From assembly GCA_030770545.1 (NCBI GenBank), contig CM061091.1:11960501-12024500 (forward strand): DNA of 64,000 nt, in the 5' to 3' direction. Shown here piece by piece: positions 13,501-25,360 of this stretch. Position numbers and translations under genes: made by a program. Origin of the DNA: Macropodus opercularis. Its lineage: Eukaryota; Chordata; Actinopteri; Anabantiformes; Osphronemidae. The stretch's first letter is position 1. Each line of letters begins with the position of its first letter. A model generated the notes under the pieces. The model was not told the origin of the DNA. It worked only from the letters and a program-made list of their open reading frames with translations, and searched no databases.

Positions 13501-13849
13501 TTGTGCACATAGTGTGGCGTAGAGATGTCACTGGAATGAAATTACATTTCTTTTTTCATTGAAGCTGAATGTACTGTTCTGTAGCACATGTACAAACCAG
13601 AAGCTTGTGAGCCTGTCTACATTGTGTGGTAATGACCTGTGAACCATGCTAATAGTTCATGCATTAAAAAGTCTTCCTTTTGTCCAGGTACATGGATTTT
13701 TCATTGAATCTTGGCTGTATGGAGAACGACAGGAGTGGAGAATAAAAACATCAGTCATCTATGTCTTAAACCATTTTCTCTTCCAGTCTCTTATTTTGAC
13801 AACACCCTTGTCTGCTGCTTTGAAAGCACATCACAGCCACATTGCGTCT

Positions 13850-14175
13850 TCTTTATTTTGCGATGCTTCCCGTCAAGCAGCTGGCTGTTACCAACTGAAG
13901 CGGCCACCTGGACAGGCCCCTTAGGCTAACAGATATGTCAGCTTTCTCCTTGGCTGCAGCTGACTTCCCCTCACCTGGCCTGTGAACGGAGCCAGCTGAT
14001 CTTTGGCTTGAGGTAAGCAAGCGAAGAAGGAAGTAAAAGCGAAAAGGAGGAAATGGCCGGGAGACGGCGCTTGAACTGGCAGAGAGAAGAGGAGCGATAA
14101 AGGCCAAGGAGCCGGCGAGGACGGGAACACCTGGGACCCGGGCCTTCATCGAGCTTGGACATCTTGGACACCTGT
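13850..14175. other. GC-richer, purine-rich segment with overlapping spurious frames
   Basis: Three overlapping minus-strand open frames (13853-14171) arise because the plus strand is purine-rich (AAGGAGGAAATGG-like runs), so stop codons are rare on the opposite strand. Their translations are serine, leucine and proline rich with no domain. A donor-like GAG/GTAAGC lies near 14010. I do not call a gene, but the segment is compositionally distinct from its flanks. Confidence 0.35.
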
Positions 14176-14210
14176 AGCTTTATCTGTCTGGCATAGCACT
14201 AGTACAGCGT

Positions 14211-14222
14211 GGGGGGGGGGGG
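14211..14222 (+). repeat. Poly-G run (12 G)
   Basis: Twelve consecutive G. One of few long G runs on this strand; most homopolymer G:C tracts in the window have C on the plus strand. Confidence 0.95.
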
Positions 14223-17200
14223 ATGTACAGTTAAGGCCTCTCCAATACAGCTGCACTCTTGATTAATTTGTTGATTTTTCAAATTAACATCCTCTGGCTA
14301 TTCCCAACATCGCTCTTAACCCCTGACATTCAACTAAGAAGAGGGCTTAAGGACGGCATATTAACGATAAACCTCAACATGGAGTAAATGCTAAGTAACT
14401 GAGGGAAGCTTGTTAAAGAGAATAATTTCCCCTCTAAATGCGAAATGCTTGACATTAAAATGTCCAATTATTGTCAAAGTATGAGACGTTGAATTGTTTC
14501 CGTTTTAAAGAATATGCTGATCCGGGCTGATCACCCTCTGCAGAATTTAAAAGCAGGAATGTATTATTGAAAGACTTGTGATATGTTGCTGCGGTGGGGA
14601 AAATGACAGTCTGCTACAGAATATCTGTGTGGTTTCACAGCATTTGAGGATAGAAAGACACACTGATCAAAGCACCCAACGTCTCTGTCTGGGGTATTAG
14701 TACCACTTCACTGGGTGGCAAAGCCATCTAGTATTCATACTGAATATTAATGATTCACCACATATACTGTCTAGTACGTGCCATCCATGTTGCTGCACCT
14801 ATCAGGCACACAAGAAAATGTAAGATTGAACCATTAGTCATTATCAATATTTCATCACACATCAACCCACAGAGGACGTCGAGCGTGTTCACAAGTGGGT
14901 GGGTGCGTGTAGCCAGATGTTGCTGTATTTCAGAAACCGCAACTGTCTGAATATACTGGAGCTTTTTTTTTTAAAGTGATCTGGTGGTTTGTCATGTACA
15001 TGCATTGAACCACAAAGTCTTAGTTAATGGAATACCGGGTGTAGCTGTGGTTTCCAAGAACGTGTCGCGTAGTGGGATTATTGTGTCGGATCAGATAACC
15101 TGATATGGGATGAATCCTCCATTTATATGGGAATTCTTGGACATTTAGTTGAAGGTGAAATTGATTCTTGAGTCGTATCCTGTACTGTATGTCTAGTTTG
15201 GCGTTTGCTTGGTCTGAAGTGTGTGACTGTGGCCTGGTTGCTGCGAGATTAGCACACTTTTTTTATTTTGTGACCAATGCACCTGCCAATAAAAATAATG
15301 TTACAGCTGATTATTCATAGGGAAGCTGCATTGCTGTTTGTCCCACGTCACACCCTGATGAAATGTGATTTTGCTCGAGTGGTTAAATATAAAGCTATTG
15401 CATCGTCAAAAATCAATCGCTTTTGATGTGGCAAATTCAGAACAATGTTTATCAATGATCTTGGCCTTGACACAGTAAACAGAGACAGTCAATAAAAGAA
15501 ATGCAGAGTTCCTTCAAATCTGGGAAGTTTGCAGCATATGCACACTCATTTTTATTGGTTCACCCAGTCTATCAGGGTCAAACACTGTCAAATTCATCTA
15601 GTTTAGCAAATGTATTTACAATTTTAATATAGCAACACCCGTTTTTACTCTAAAAGCATTTTAGCATCTAAAATTTTCATACAGCTGTCATGTCCTATAT
15701 TGTCATTTTTGGCATGTCCATAGTGCATTCAAAGGTCTATTTAGAGAATCACCATGGTGATAAACACCACATAAAACAGCATGTCAGTCAAGGAGCCAAA
15801 GGCTGCGGAGAATATGTATGAGCAGAATATTGCGTTGATCTTTATCCTGGCACAATAGAATGAAATCAAATGTGATTTTATTGATCACATTTGTTGCACT
15901 TCACTTAGAGACAAATTAGTTTTAGAGTATGAGAAGTGCTGAGTCCGGTGAATTCGTCTTCACTGCTGGAGCAACGGGGTAAATATATACGGTTGTGTTT
16001 GTGCACTGACGGCCAGATTATCATAACAAATTCATCTACATCTTGAATTGACCTGTGACGTCCAGAAGATTAGATGCTTCTTGTGTTAATATATGTAAAG
16101 ATAATGCACAATCTGTGATTTACACCCTGCTTAAAATGTCCATTTTGTTTGTAGTTTGCTGCTATTTTGCCGTTTTACATAATGTGTTCAGTATTATACA
16201 AAGTGAGCTAAAGGTTGTTATTTTATGACATTTCTTACTTAGGGTTTGGTGGTGAGGCGTTGAGTCTGTCTGTTTCCAGATACTCTGGCTGACAGTGTAG
16301 CATCAAGGGTGTGGAATGGGAAACAGCCTATGGATAAAACATATACTGTAGCTATATGGCCAGAAACAGCTAAGAAAAGAAACAAATTCGCATTTTTGGC
16401 AACTGCATCGTCTAAATCGCGTTATCAGATGTGACAGGAGAGCTGCAGGCAAAGCTTAACAGAGGGCAAAGAAAGTGTGTCGTGCTCTTTTATTCCCCTC
16501 TGTCCTCAACAGGCAAGAATCAAGCGATAGTAGACAACAAGTTGGAGGCCTGTCTTTCTTGCAGTAGCATGATGTATAGTGTGATTTTTTTTTTTACAAA
16601 TAAAAATATTTACTAGCCAACAATATAGTGGTTGAAAGAAGACGCTGTCAAGCCTTTATCCTTAGGGAACCTGAAAGCTGTGTTGTTATTATTTACTTGA
16701 TGAGGGGAGGTTTGAGTCTGGGAGATTTTTTAAAAAATTGAAACAGATGATGTGCTTCTTATTTATACAAGTGAGTGTGTTACGGACACAGCGGCCTGTT
16801 TATTGTTAGGTCAAGTATTTGATCAATATGTCCAAAGCCACTCATAAAATACTGGTATTTAGCTTTTTCCATTCGTGTTCTATGTCTTCTTTGTAAGTTT
16901 TAAAAAATCATATTGCTCACAGTTAACATGTTAACACAAAACAATATTTTAATGACTTTCACAAACTAAAAAGAAAATAAAAATAAAAAACCACACTTTT
17001 CTTTCTGTGACAAAGGATGAAAGTCCTTGGCAACAGAATTATGGACTGATGCAATATGTACGAAATCTACATATGCCCAAGATGACTATTCTTAAAAAGA
17101 CATTATTTTCACAAGATATTTGATGTAGTAATGTTCAAAGTAGATTCATTTATGATAATTTATTTCTGCATATCTAGATTAGATAATCTTTTATAGATTA

Positions 17201-17782
17201 TGGGCATGAAAAAAATTGCACCAGTGCCATCGCTTTCTTCTATCTGACTTTCATTTGCTATTTCCAGTAAAGTATTAATCACAGAGCATGCATACAAGTT
17301 ATAACATAAACAAGCAGTAGTCATTTGTAAGCCAGCATGGGAGCAAATGTCATAAAAGCACTTCTATTATGAGCTCCCTTTGACAATGTCGCATTTTTCC
17401 TGGGACTACTGGTCCCACAGCTTTTAGAGGAGGTAGGAAGATCTATCCGTCTACCATATATTCAGATTCATTTACAAACCGGCTTCAATCAAAACAATTA
17501 TCTTATGTCCAATACTGTCTATGTACTGTGCTGTGCTGTAGCCACGTGTGCTTGGGTAAACGCAATAAACGTTGCTGTGTTTCGACCTATACTCTCCAAA
17601 CAGCTGAGGACTGAGGAAATCCGAGTGAAATAAGGCAGAGATGGCTTTTGAAAGCATCTGGAACTCCTAGTGAGGGCACATTTTACTGTATTTGAACTGA
17701 AGAAAACTGTGAGCAAGCACTTGCTGCTACATTTAATGACAACACTTCACATACAGTAGAAATCGTGCATCCTGTGCTGAAT
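14223..17782. other. Non-coding stretch with two small palindromes
   Basis: AT-rich DNA without recognisable coding frames. Holds a 10-bp inverted repeat CAAATGTGAT / ATCACATTTG with a 7-nt loop at 15867-15893, and a perfect 14-bp palindrome GTTAACATGTTAAC at 16922-16935. T runs occur near 14965 and 16587. Confidence 0.5.
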
Positions 17783-17804
17783 TATATATATATATATATA
17801 TATA
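17783..17804. repeat. (TA)n microsatellite
   Basis: Eleven TA units, perfect. Confidence 0.95.
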
Positions 17805-18074
17805 AACAGCATTCTGCATATTTATGAGTGGACTGTGCAGTCGTCTGCAGCCCTCTTCCCCATCTGTCCTGTATTAGCACAGCAGTCTGATTTACATAAA
17901 GGGTAACATGAACACACTGTAACTAACAATCAAATAGGTTTGGATAGGAAGGTATATTAGGCTCCGCTGTGAGGAGGAACGTGTGTCGCATGATATGCTA
18001 CAGTATTAACATATTTAGCTCTCTAATTTAAAAGATATGCAGCTCCAGACACGGCTGGAACACTATGACCCACC

Positions 18075-18345
18075 TGGTCCATCTCTTTTGTTCTAAATCT
18101 CCCGCCTTTTTGTTTATTCTCTCACTTCTTTTCCCGTTTCATTTTCCTGCTTTTATGCTTTCCTCCCTTTGGGCTCTTGCTTTATTTCACCCCCCTTCAC
18201 CTTTCCCTTATCTTTATTTTCAAAGTCTCTTTTGTCTCTCCCTCGGTTCTGCTTCACATTTGATTTATCTTTCCTTTTTTTGGCAGTTCCCCTCTCTCCA
18301 TTTTCTCGTAGCCACATTCTCTCCCTCCCTCTTCATAAAAGGTTT
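18075..18345 (+). repeat. Polypyrimidine-rich block
   Basis: About 270 bases made mostly of C and T on the plus strand, with runs such as CTCTCCCTCCCTCTTC and CACCCCCCTTCACC. Two overlapping plus-strand frames rich in S, F, P and L are a by-product of the composition. Such strand-asymmetric tracts can adopt triplex structures or accumulate from old CT microsatellites; neither is shown here. Confidence 0.6.
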
Positions 18346-19520
18346 ATAGAGTAGAGAGGATAGGCACATCTCGGGTGCTACTGATGGAGGAGACTGCAGG
18401 ACATTAACTGGGTGATGTCAGAGTGATTTTTTTCTCAGCACTGATGAGATAGACCAGAGTAAAATCTGTTGTCCAATCTTTATTTTATGTATTTCCTCTC
18501 TCATTTGCTGCTTCTCCTTTGTTACACATTTTCCCCCTTAAAAATATCCCCGAATAATTACTGTTTATCTGTTTCTCTATGGAGGCCTCACAAAAGGAGA
18601 TACCAATCAATATTACACCTAAGATCACTGGTCTGATGAAACCACTGAAGGCATTGACATCATAATCTGCAGAGATGCCATCGTAACATGACTTACAGGA
18701 ACATCCCATATCTCAGCAGCAGCTTCATATCCTGCCCTTGAATATCGCAAACAGGAAAAATGTGCATATTTGTCAGTCACTCATATTCTTTGACTTAAAG
18801 CCAGAAACTGGTAACAGTGTCACTAACAATTACAATCAACTCCATTCAACCTTTTGTCTTAAGCTTAGAACTTACCCTCCCTACAAAAGGCCGAAAAGCT
18901 TGTCCAAACAGGAACCAGAGGGATATAAAATACATACGTGTAGGTCTATAAATTCTTGTTTCCATTCCATCAATAGTTTTACTGAGGAGGCTGAGTAATG
19001 AGGGTCCTTAAAGGTTAGAGAGCATCTATCGTCCCGTTTGCTGAAAACGAGAACCAGCAACTTATCTGAAATCAATGGCATCTTTGCAAAAACAGACCAA
19101 AATGCACAAAGAGACATCGTGACCTATGTCAACCTTCAGGGAGCTCTAAACGTCCCACACGGCCTCCTGAGCACTCTCCTTTGTGACCAAATCATTTTCT
19201 ATGGCAAAGGGCCAAAGACCACAGCGTGATCTGGTCTCCTCCTGTGTCCCAAACCTCTCTGAAGAAAGATTTTTGAATTGTATCTATTGCAGCTGTTTGT
19301 ATTTGTGCAGCATGTCAAGCAGCTGCCCTGCCCCTGCCCCACTGCATCTAACAAACAGGATAATGATGCACAAGCTAGATACTGTATGAAAAATCACATA
19401 ATTGGAAGACAGTTAGGTGATGTTAGCTTTGCTGTGACATTCTCTGCAGGTCCCAGGAAATCTGCACTCTCACGGGACATTTGAGTCACGTGGTTAGGAC
19501 ACTTCCTGGATGTTTCCCCG
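18346..19520. other. Non-coding stretch, nothing recognised
   Basis: Short frames on both strands (for example 18738-18998 + and 18881-19117 -) overlap and lack domains. Nothing else recognised. Confidence 0.45.
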
Positions 19521-20090
19521 TTGGGAGAATTCTATGTACAACACCAACAAGGAGGAGATCAGAATACAACGAAGAAATCATGCAGAACACCTGGCTTGAG
19601 AATGTGCCGAGATCCCCTCGACCACGGTAAGCAGCAAAAAGTGGATGGTGAGTTTGTCAGCTGTTACCAGTCAAACCAGAAAAATTCAATTCAGTGGTTC
19701 CACCACGATGGAACAAGTCGCAGCCGCACTTCCAAGATTCAAAAACCTGCAAACCGGTTGCTTTGGTTAAATGTCTCTGCCAGACGGCCACATTTAGATC
19801 CTACTCTCGGAAATAACAGCTCCAATAATCATACTTGCTTTTTTTACATTTGCATTCACCTGGCTGTTACATTATTTTCCTCCACACTGCAATTTAAATT
19901 TGACCTCGTATGTTTTAAGCGTGGAAGCAATCATAAAACAGCAATTCACAGTAGAAACACCCCATTTAACCTCAATTTCTGTGTCAGATATGAAAAGAAC
20001 AAACGACAGTTGCATGTTCGCATCTTATTATGTGACATATTTCCAATTGGCCTTTTTTTTTTGTTTTCAGACACTTTCAACTCATGATAA
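19521..20090 (+). other. Longest open frame (188 codons), unrecognised; not called as a gene
   Basis: The frame begins at a TTG codon, so no conventional ATG start supports the annotated length. The translation is basic and asparagine/serine rich in its first half and has a hydrophobic patch around residues 105-125 (CFFYICIHLAVTLF), but no domain I recognise. A donor-like CACG/GTAAGC lies inside it near 19626. It stops about 30 bases before CAA repeats and a 23-nt poly-A, which would fit a retroposed transcript, but no AATAAA signal lies between and I saw no target-site duplication. Chance open frame is the default reading. Confidence 0.2.
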
Positions 20091-20091
20091 G

Positions 20092-20140
20092 CCAACAACA
20101 AACCCAACAACAACAACAAAAAAAAAAAAAAAAAAAAAAA
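20092..20140 (+). repeat. (CAA)n followed by poly-A (23 A)
   Basis: CAACAACAA units lead into 23 consecutive A at 20118-20140. This could be a microsatellite or the tail of an old retroposed copy. Confidence 0.9.
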
Positions 20141-20303
20141 CAGGCACTAACAGGAGAACTCGCAGATAAAACCAGAATGATGTTTTAACATTGGTACATG
20201 TTGTGAGAACCGGATCAAACGAGAGCAGTCTAATCCTTTAGGCGTGTTGGGCTGATATTCAACTACGTTAGACTGCTCTTTCGTTTCTTTCTCCTCTGTG
20301 GGT

Positions 20304-20329
20304 TTGTGTGCGTGTGTGTGTTTGCGTGT
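20304..20329 (+). repeat. Imperfect (TG)n microsatellite
   Basis: TG units interrupted by CG and TT steps. Confidence 0.8.
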
Positions 20330-21184
20330 CGGGGGCACAAAATACACGTGAATTACTATAAATTCATAGAACAGCTGTCCTCACTAATCCTACTGACACG
20401 GAAGTATTATTCACCAAGGACTCTAAACTGACAGGTACTGCACTAAAAGACAAGTAGTGGATTGTGTATTTACTGTGACTGGACCTCAGAGATGCCTTTA
20501 TTTGAATATGCTGAAGCTAAGGTGGAGCTATTGGAAAACTTGTAATGAAAAACATGACATGGACACAGAAGGGCTTCCTGCTGCCCCGGTGGATGTGAGA
20601 CTACAGTAAATAGTTCACCGGTTTTAACAATCTCGTAACGATCCCATTCTGTCCTATCAGACCTAACAGGTCTTCACTACATAACAGGCTAACCCCTGGT
20701 TTAAACGTAATTGAGACCCCTTTCTCTCTAATGCCTCGCCCCATCAACCTGTCAAAAGGAATTACATCAAATACAATACAATTTCCTCGGACCTTTAAGA
20801 CAACCTGGCCAGCACAGTGTACTGAGAAGGCAACGTGTTAGCTGTAACAGCGATGGGCATCTGAACGATGTAAATCAGTTCTGTCGCTGGTGATTCATTA
20901 ACGCTTTTGTACGGATATAATTTTGGTGCGACAATAAAAAATCTCAAGCACGTGAAACAAGAACACGTGAGAAGGAAAATGTTCCCTCTTTCTCACGTAC
21001 ACTGTAAACGAAAAGAGTCAGTTGTATTTATCTAAAGACAAGGATTTGAATCCCTACCTTTTGTAAAATGCTAAAGCGTATTCAGAACTGAAACATTTAC
21101 AACTAATAACTTTCAAATAAATTTGATGCTGCACATGAAGCTGGACAGTGGCTGTGCGGAAGGAGAGGGACATCAGACTGTGGT
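20330..21184. other. Non-coding stretch with an E-box pair
   Basis: Two CACGTG E-boxes occur at 20949-20954 and 20964-20969, 15 bp apart. The second starts a 9-bp inverted repeat ACGTGAGAA / TTCTCACGT spanning 20965-20998. CACGTG binds MYC/MAX, USF, TFE and CLOCK-type factors; a role here is inference. Nothing else recognised. Confidence 0.4.
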
Positions 21185-21310
21185 GTATGTTATCTCAAAG
21201 GTGCCATTCAGTGGCAACTGCGCTTCCTTCGGGTTCTTGAAGATGGTTGACCTCTCATCCAAAAGGCTGCTGCACCGCTAACTCAAGGTCACAAAGACTG
21301 GAACTCTGCA
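21185..21310 (-). mobile_element. Penelope-like element relic with decayed hammerhead-ribozyme region
   Basis: On the plus strand the run GTTCTTGAAGATGGTTGACC, then CTCTCATCCAAAAGGCTGCTGC, is a diverged copy of a repeat abundant in fish whose usual form on this strand reads like 'cttgaagacgtttcacctctcatccaa...ggcttcttcagttc'. It is flanked by GTTATCTCAAAGG, matching the family's 'gttaactcaaagg' flank. Read on the minus strand, the family form contains a hammerhead ribozyme core (CUGANGA, stem II, GAAAC, GUC), a known trait of Penelope-like retroelements. Here stem II survives (CCTTTT/GAGAGG with loop GGAT, 21251-21266), but the CUGANGA and GAAAC boxes are mutated, so self-cleavage is not expected. 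No reverse transcriptase frame is visible nearby. Confidence 0.6.
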
Positions 21311-23791
21311 GAGTCAAGGTATGTCAGATATAGTTTGGTCTTACCACCTGTTTATTGTGCCTTGCTGCTGTACTGCCGATGGTAAAGTGAGTTTTCAGAT
21401 TTTGACAATGGACATTCATAGTATAAATTAACATTATTATTCCACAGAGGTTTGGTGGTTTATTGTGATATATATTTACAGTCACAGAGTCTGCCTTCTG
21501 GGATATGCCACATAATATGCCAAGAGAGAGTTTTTAATTATGATCTCACCAGTATGCTGCATATTCCTTGTGTTGGCTCTGATTAGTGCTCAGGGAATCA
21601 AGTCGGTAATTGTTTGTTCTAAGCAAAATGTGTGTGTGCGAGTGTGAGACGAGAGTGGCCCATCGCCCACAGGGCTTATGTTTCTACTCTGAACAGAGGA
21701 GAAGTGATTTATTTGCTCAGGGCCACACTGTGCATCCAATCAGCATCAAGCACCCTAGGGTGACACCATCATGGTCATCTCTACTGCAGAAAATGATGCA
21801 AGCTCTACTGAATTACATAGGGTGTGAGACCAATAAAATGGGGCCTATTCTTGTCACAGCATCAGATAAGAACCGGCTGCTGGATGCATTGCAGCAATTA
21901 CTGCAGGCCTACGCTCCTCGGCTGTGGAATTGGGAAATGATCATCTGTGAAGCACAGCAGAGTACCATCGCCTCCAGCACAATAACTCAACATGTCCACT
22001 TGGCTATGTCAGCGGCGGATGAAGAGAAAATGTGAGAAACACAAAGAGTGAATGAAAGTGGACATTAGAAAGAAGCGAACAAAAAGATAAATGATAAACA
22101 TTTCATTATTATGACCAAACCCTTGTGTGGTAAACACCTGTAGACTAACGTCGCTAATTTGACGTATACAGTTTACATCAACGCAGTTTAGATAATTCTG
22201 ACCTGGAGGAACAATTAGAGACCTATGAGAACTATTCATGTATAGAGTGTAACGATTTTGGGGGCATTTGGGTAAAAATATTGAATCAACGTTGTAAGTT
22301 TTACTGTATTTTGAATTGTGCTTTAAAAGCCCACTGACTAGTCTCTAATGTCCCTTTGAGAACCAACTCATCCCCAAAGCTGTAGTGTTGCTCTCATATG
22401 ACTAACAGACCTCAGCCTCTCCCACCTTGTTTCTGCAACAAGAGTATCCCTCCGCTGTTTAACTCTTAGCTCTCTCTGTGCAGCAAAACCACAGGAGGCT
22501 TGGATGCAAGCAACGCAAATGTCTAGTCCCATGTTTCACTTCGTTTATAAGAACATGTTAAAAATATTAAGTGCTGCAGCTTTAGGAGATGAGAGATTAA
22601 CAGAGAGCAGGAATACTGGGGGGGCTGCACAATTGCACCCTGGGTGTCCGTTCGCATCGCCAGAGATGAGATTGCTGGTCATCTGCAATCCTCCCTTTTT
22701 TACTGCTGCTTATTGGTTGCCGCCAACATAAACCCATCTCCCAGCGGAAAGGCGGGCGCAGTATTTTTCTGACAGGCCGACATCCCTCCTGTTGGAGCGG
22801 CTTGGTGGGAGCACAAAGGGGGGGGCGCAGCTGGAGAGGGTCTTAGGTCAATGACTGTATTAGACACACTGATTGATCCTGTGGAGAGAGGTGCCATCCC
22901 TGCTAATTAATGAGTGAGAGCGATGGTTATGCGCGGTGGCCCTGCTTTCACTGACCTGGAAACAAAGACATGAGGAGGGAACATCGTGGTTGAGTGTGAG
23001 ACAGGAAAACTAATGATGCGTTTAGGATGCAAAATGAATTTATATGGTATGTTGTGTCATGGTTTAATATGTGAATACAGGGCATGAATAAATCTGTAAT
23101 TTTTGTCTCATCCAAAATACTGTAAAAATTTAATGTTCAAATCTATTAACACATTGTCTACTAACGTTCATGTTTAATAGTGTCACACTGACACATGTTT
23201 CATTTTCAAACTTCCAGACAAAGAAGAAATATGATCCTCATAACGTAACGTTTGTATAATAGTGTGTAGTGTACATACTAAAAAAAGACAACAGTTCTCA
23301 GTTAGCTGCTCAGTTAACCGAGATGCTATCTGCGCCGAGGCCATAACACATCTCCTTTAAGATTTCATGAAGCCGTGTCTCTTATGGGTTGCAATGTCGC
23401 TGAATCGTTTCACTTTTCAAGTCCGCTTCGCATCCAGTAAGCGAGAACGTCTGGGCTGAGTGTGTTTGCTTGACAGGGGCAATCTGGCTGCGTGTGGGCA
23501 CTGATGGCATTTATGTGTACATTTTCAGTATGCGTTAGGGAAGCCTAGCAGAAAGATGCTCTGGTACGGAGACAGAAACGGAGCTTTCCTACGGCTTCAG
23601 AACAGACTCAGAAGTGATTGGACAGCAGAGAGAGAGATAAAACGAGGCAGTGTTGGGTAGTAGAGTCAAACCTTAGTTTCTTACTGTACAAGAAAGAGGG
23701 AAACAGTATAGATAATGGAAGGTAGAAGAGACCCACAGGCATGACGAGCAGCCAGAAACTTGTATTTTATATGTGACTCATCTTGCTGAAT
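21311..23791. other. Non-coding stretch, nothing coding recognised
   Basis: The plus-strand open frame 21610-22035 (141 codons) has no recognisable domain. Part of it (about 21880-21960) has the unique, motif-rich texture of a conserved non-coding element, including TGCAGCAATTACTGCAGG. An 8-G run lies at 22818-22825. The string CAGTGTTGGGTAGT at 23648-23661 resembles the terminal inverted repeat of a common fish DNA transposon, but no partner end was found. Confidence 0.4.
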
Positions 23792-23814
23792 GAAATGTCA
23801 ACGTTTGACATTTC
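23792..23814. repeat. Perfect 10-bp inverted repeat with 3-nt loop
   Basis: GAAATGTCAA, loop CGT, TTGACATTTC. It is almost a continuous 23-bp palindrome, centred on AACGTT. It could form a cruciform or be a dimeric protein-binding site. Confidence 0.85.
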
Positions 23815-23852
23815 GTATAAAACTTTGCGTCTCACAATTAATCTGAATATTG

Positions 23853-23879
23853 TATACACACACACACACATATATATAA
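23853..23879. repeat. (CA)n/(TA)n compound microsatellite
   Basis: TATA, about eight CA units, then TATATATA. Confidence 0.9.
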
Positions 23880-24939
23880 CTTTTTTTGTTGCTTTAAGTA
23901 GACGATCTTCTGAACACAATACTCATCTAGTGCCTGTGTTTCTATTAGTACTGTGACCAGTGACTGTGTAAAACATCTGATGATGCCTGACAGCAGGGTT
24001 CTTGTTCTGTCTCACATCAACAATTAATGTCGTTATGTTTTATTAATATTTATTACCAGAGCTAAGTGATTTTGCAACACTGTAGTCACCGTGTACTGTA
24101 TCTTATGAATTTCTCCTAACAGCGTTTTAGTGACTTGTTTGTGCTCGTCCTTTTATTCACTATGGCTAAAACGACTAAACTGTTATTGAAACACCGACGG
24201 CCTTTTCTACCTACCGAGCTATCAAGACACTGATTTGACCCTAATTCTCCGGATGGATCGCTCAGTGGCCTCCTGATTTATAACAGATATCTGGGTATAA
24301 ATCCCATCAGTGCTCAGCAGTGCAGGTAGTGAGCAGACAAAAACAGCTGCCCATCACCCCCCTCCGCCCCCCCCCAGGGACCAGATTCAATTCCCCTGAC
24401 TCACAGTTTTAACTGTCAGAGTGTTTTCTCTTTTCTGTCTCCGGCTCTTTCTCTTCATCTCTTTATACCGGCATCACTCGTCGCAGATTGAGTTCTGTTT
24501 TAGCGCCTCGTTTCTCCTAGGGCTGTTTGAGGGTGGAGTAGGACAAACAACTCAGAATTCAGTCGTTTCAAAATAAGAATATGATTTATTTTCTCAAGAG
24601 AAAAGACAATTGTGTGGAAGTTTTCTCCTCTGGGCACTGAATGCAATAATGGCCTGAATTATGAATTATACCTCATTTTACTGCTGTGGTTTTTATTGTT
24701 TTGGGACTGACTTCGTTCCTTATTTACACTTTGTTTCTGACCAGTTCTTGAAGAAGACCCTCTGCTCAGCCGCTCTTGCTTACCCATGCGAAAGGTTCCT
24801 CACCCACGTGTCGCCCGACATCGTTTCCACGGGGCGTTTACCTTTGAAAGCTCTTTCTTCATAATGTTGTGAGGAAGGTTGTTTGAAAGAAATGTCAAAG
24901 GTGAACGCAAGTGCAAGCGAAGCTGCAGGCAAGCGTGTC
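23880..24939. other. Non-coding stretch with C-rich tract
   Basis: Contains a C6-TCCG-C9 tract at 24357-24375, whose minus strand is G-rich. The open frame 24661-24864 (+) has no recognisable domain. Nothing else recognised. Confidence 0.45.
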
Positions 24940-25240
24940 CTAGATAAACTGAAAATCATCACATTATTAACATTGCACAGGTGACTTTTATCAAGTCGTA
25001 ATAAGCCCAAAATTATAGGTTTTAAAAGCGCTACTGATGGGCCTCCTTCCTCTCTCAATTGGGCAGGTGAAAGGTGACATGTGTGTGATATCCTGCTGGG
25101 ACAATCTCTTATTAATGCCTATGTTGGGACCTCGCAGATAACCTCACACAGCAATTAATCACACCAGCCTTAATTATCTCATTATGAAAGGCAATTTATC
25201 CCTCACGCTGCTCCACACAGGAGAAAAATAATCTAGATCC
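24940..25240. promoter_or_regulatory. Enhancer-like stretch rich in TAAT cores (inferred)
   Basis: Repeat-free DNA with many homeodomain-type cores within 300 bases: ACATTATTAAC (about 24960), GTAATAAGC, AAATTATAGG, CTTATTAATGCC (about 25130), CAATTAAT (25152-25159), TTAATTAT (25170-25177) and CATTATG. CACAGGTG and GCAGGTGA add E-boxes (CAGGTG). This density and texture resemble conserved developmental enhancers. No comparison to other genomes could be done. Confidence 0.35.
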
Positions 25241-25351
25241 GTGGTGAGAACGAAGTGAAAGGTGAAGAAAATTTAGAATAATCCCAAAAGATATGACTAA
25301 AAAAACATATCCGTTCTGATTCTAGCCCCGTCTCTCTCCCTCTTGCTCTCT

Positions 25352-25360
25352 CCCCCCCCC
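25352..25360 (+). repeat. Poly-C run (9 C)
   Basis: Preceded by a CTCTCTCCCTC-type tract. Confidence 0.9.

Noticed and set aside
13853..14171. Three overlapping minus-strand open frames
   Set aside because: They arise from purine-rich plus-strand sequence; translations are low in complexity and share no domain.
21610..22035. 141-codon plus-strand open frame
   Set aside because: Starts at a non-ATG codon in a TG-rich patch, no recognised domain, no splice context.
23648..23661. CAGTGTTGGGTAGT, like a fish DNA-transposon terminal repeat
   Set aside because: Only about 14 bases match and no second terminus or element body was found nearby.
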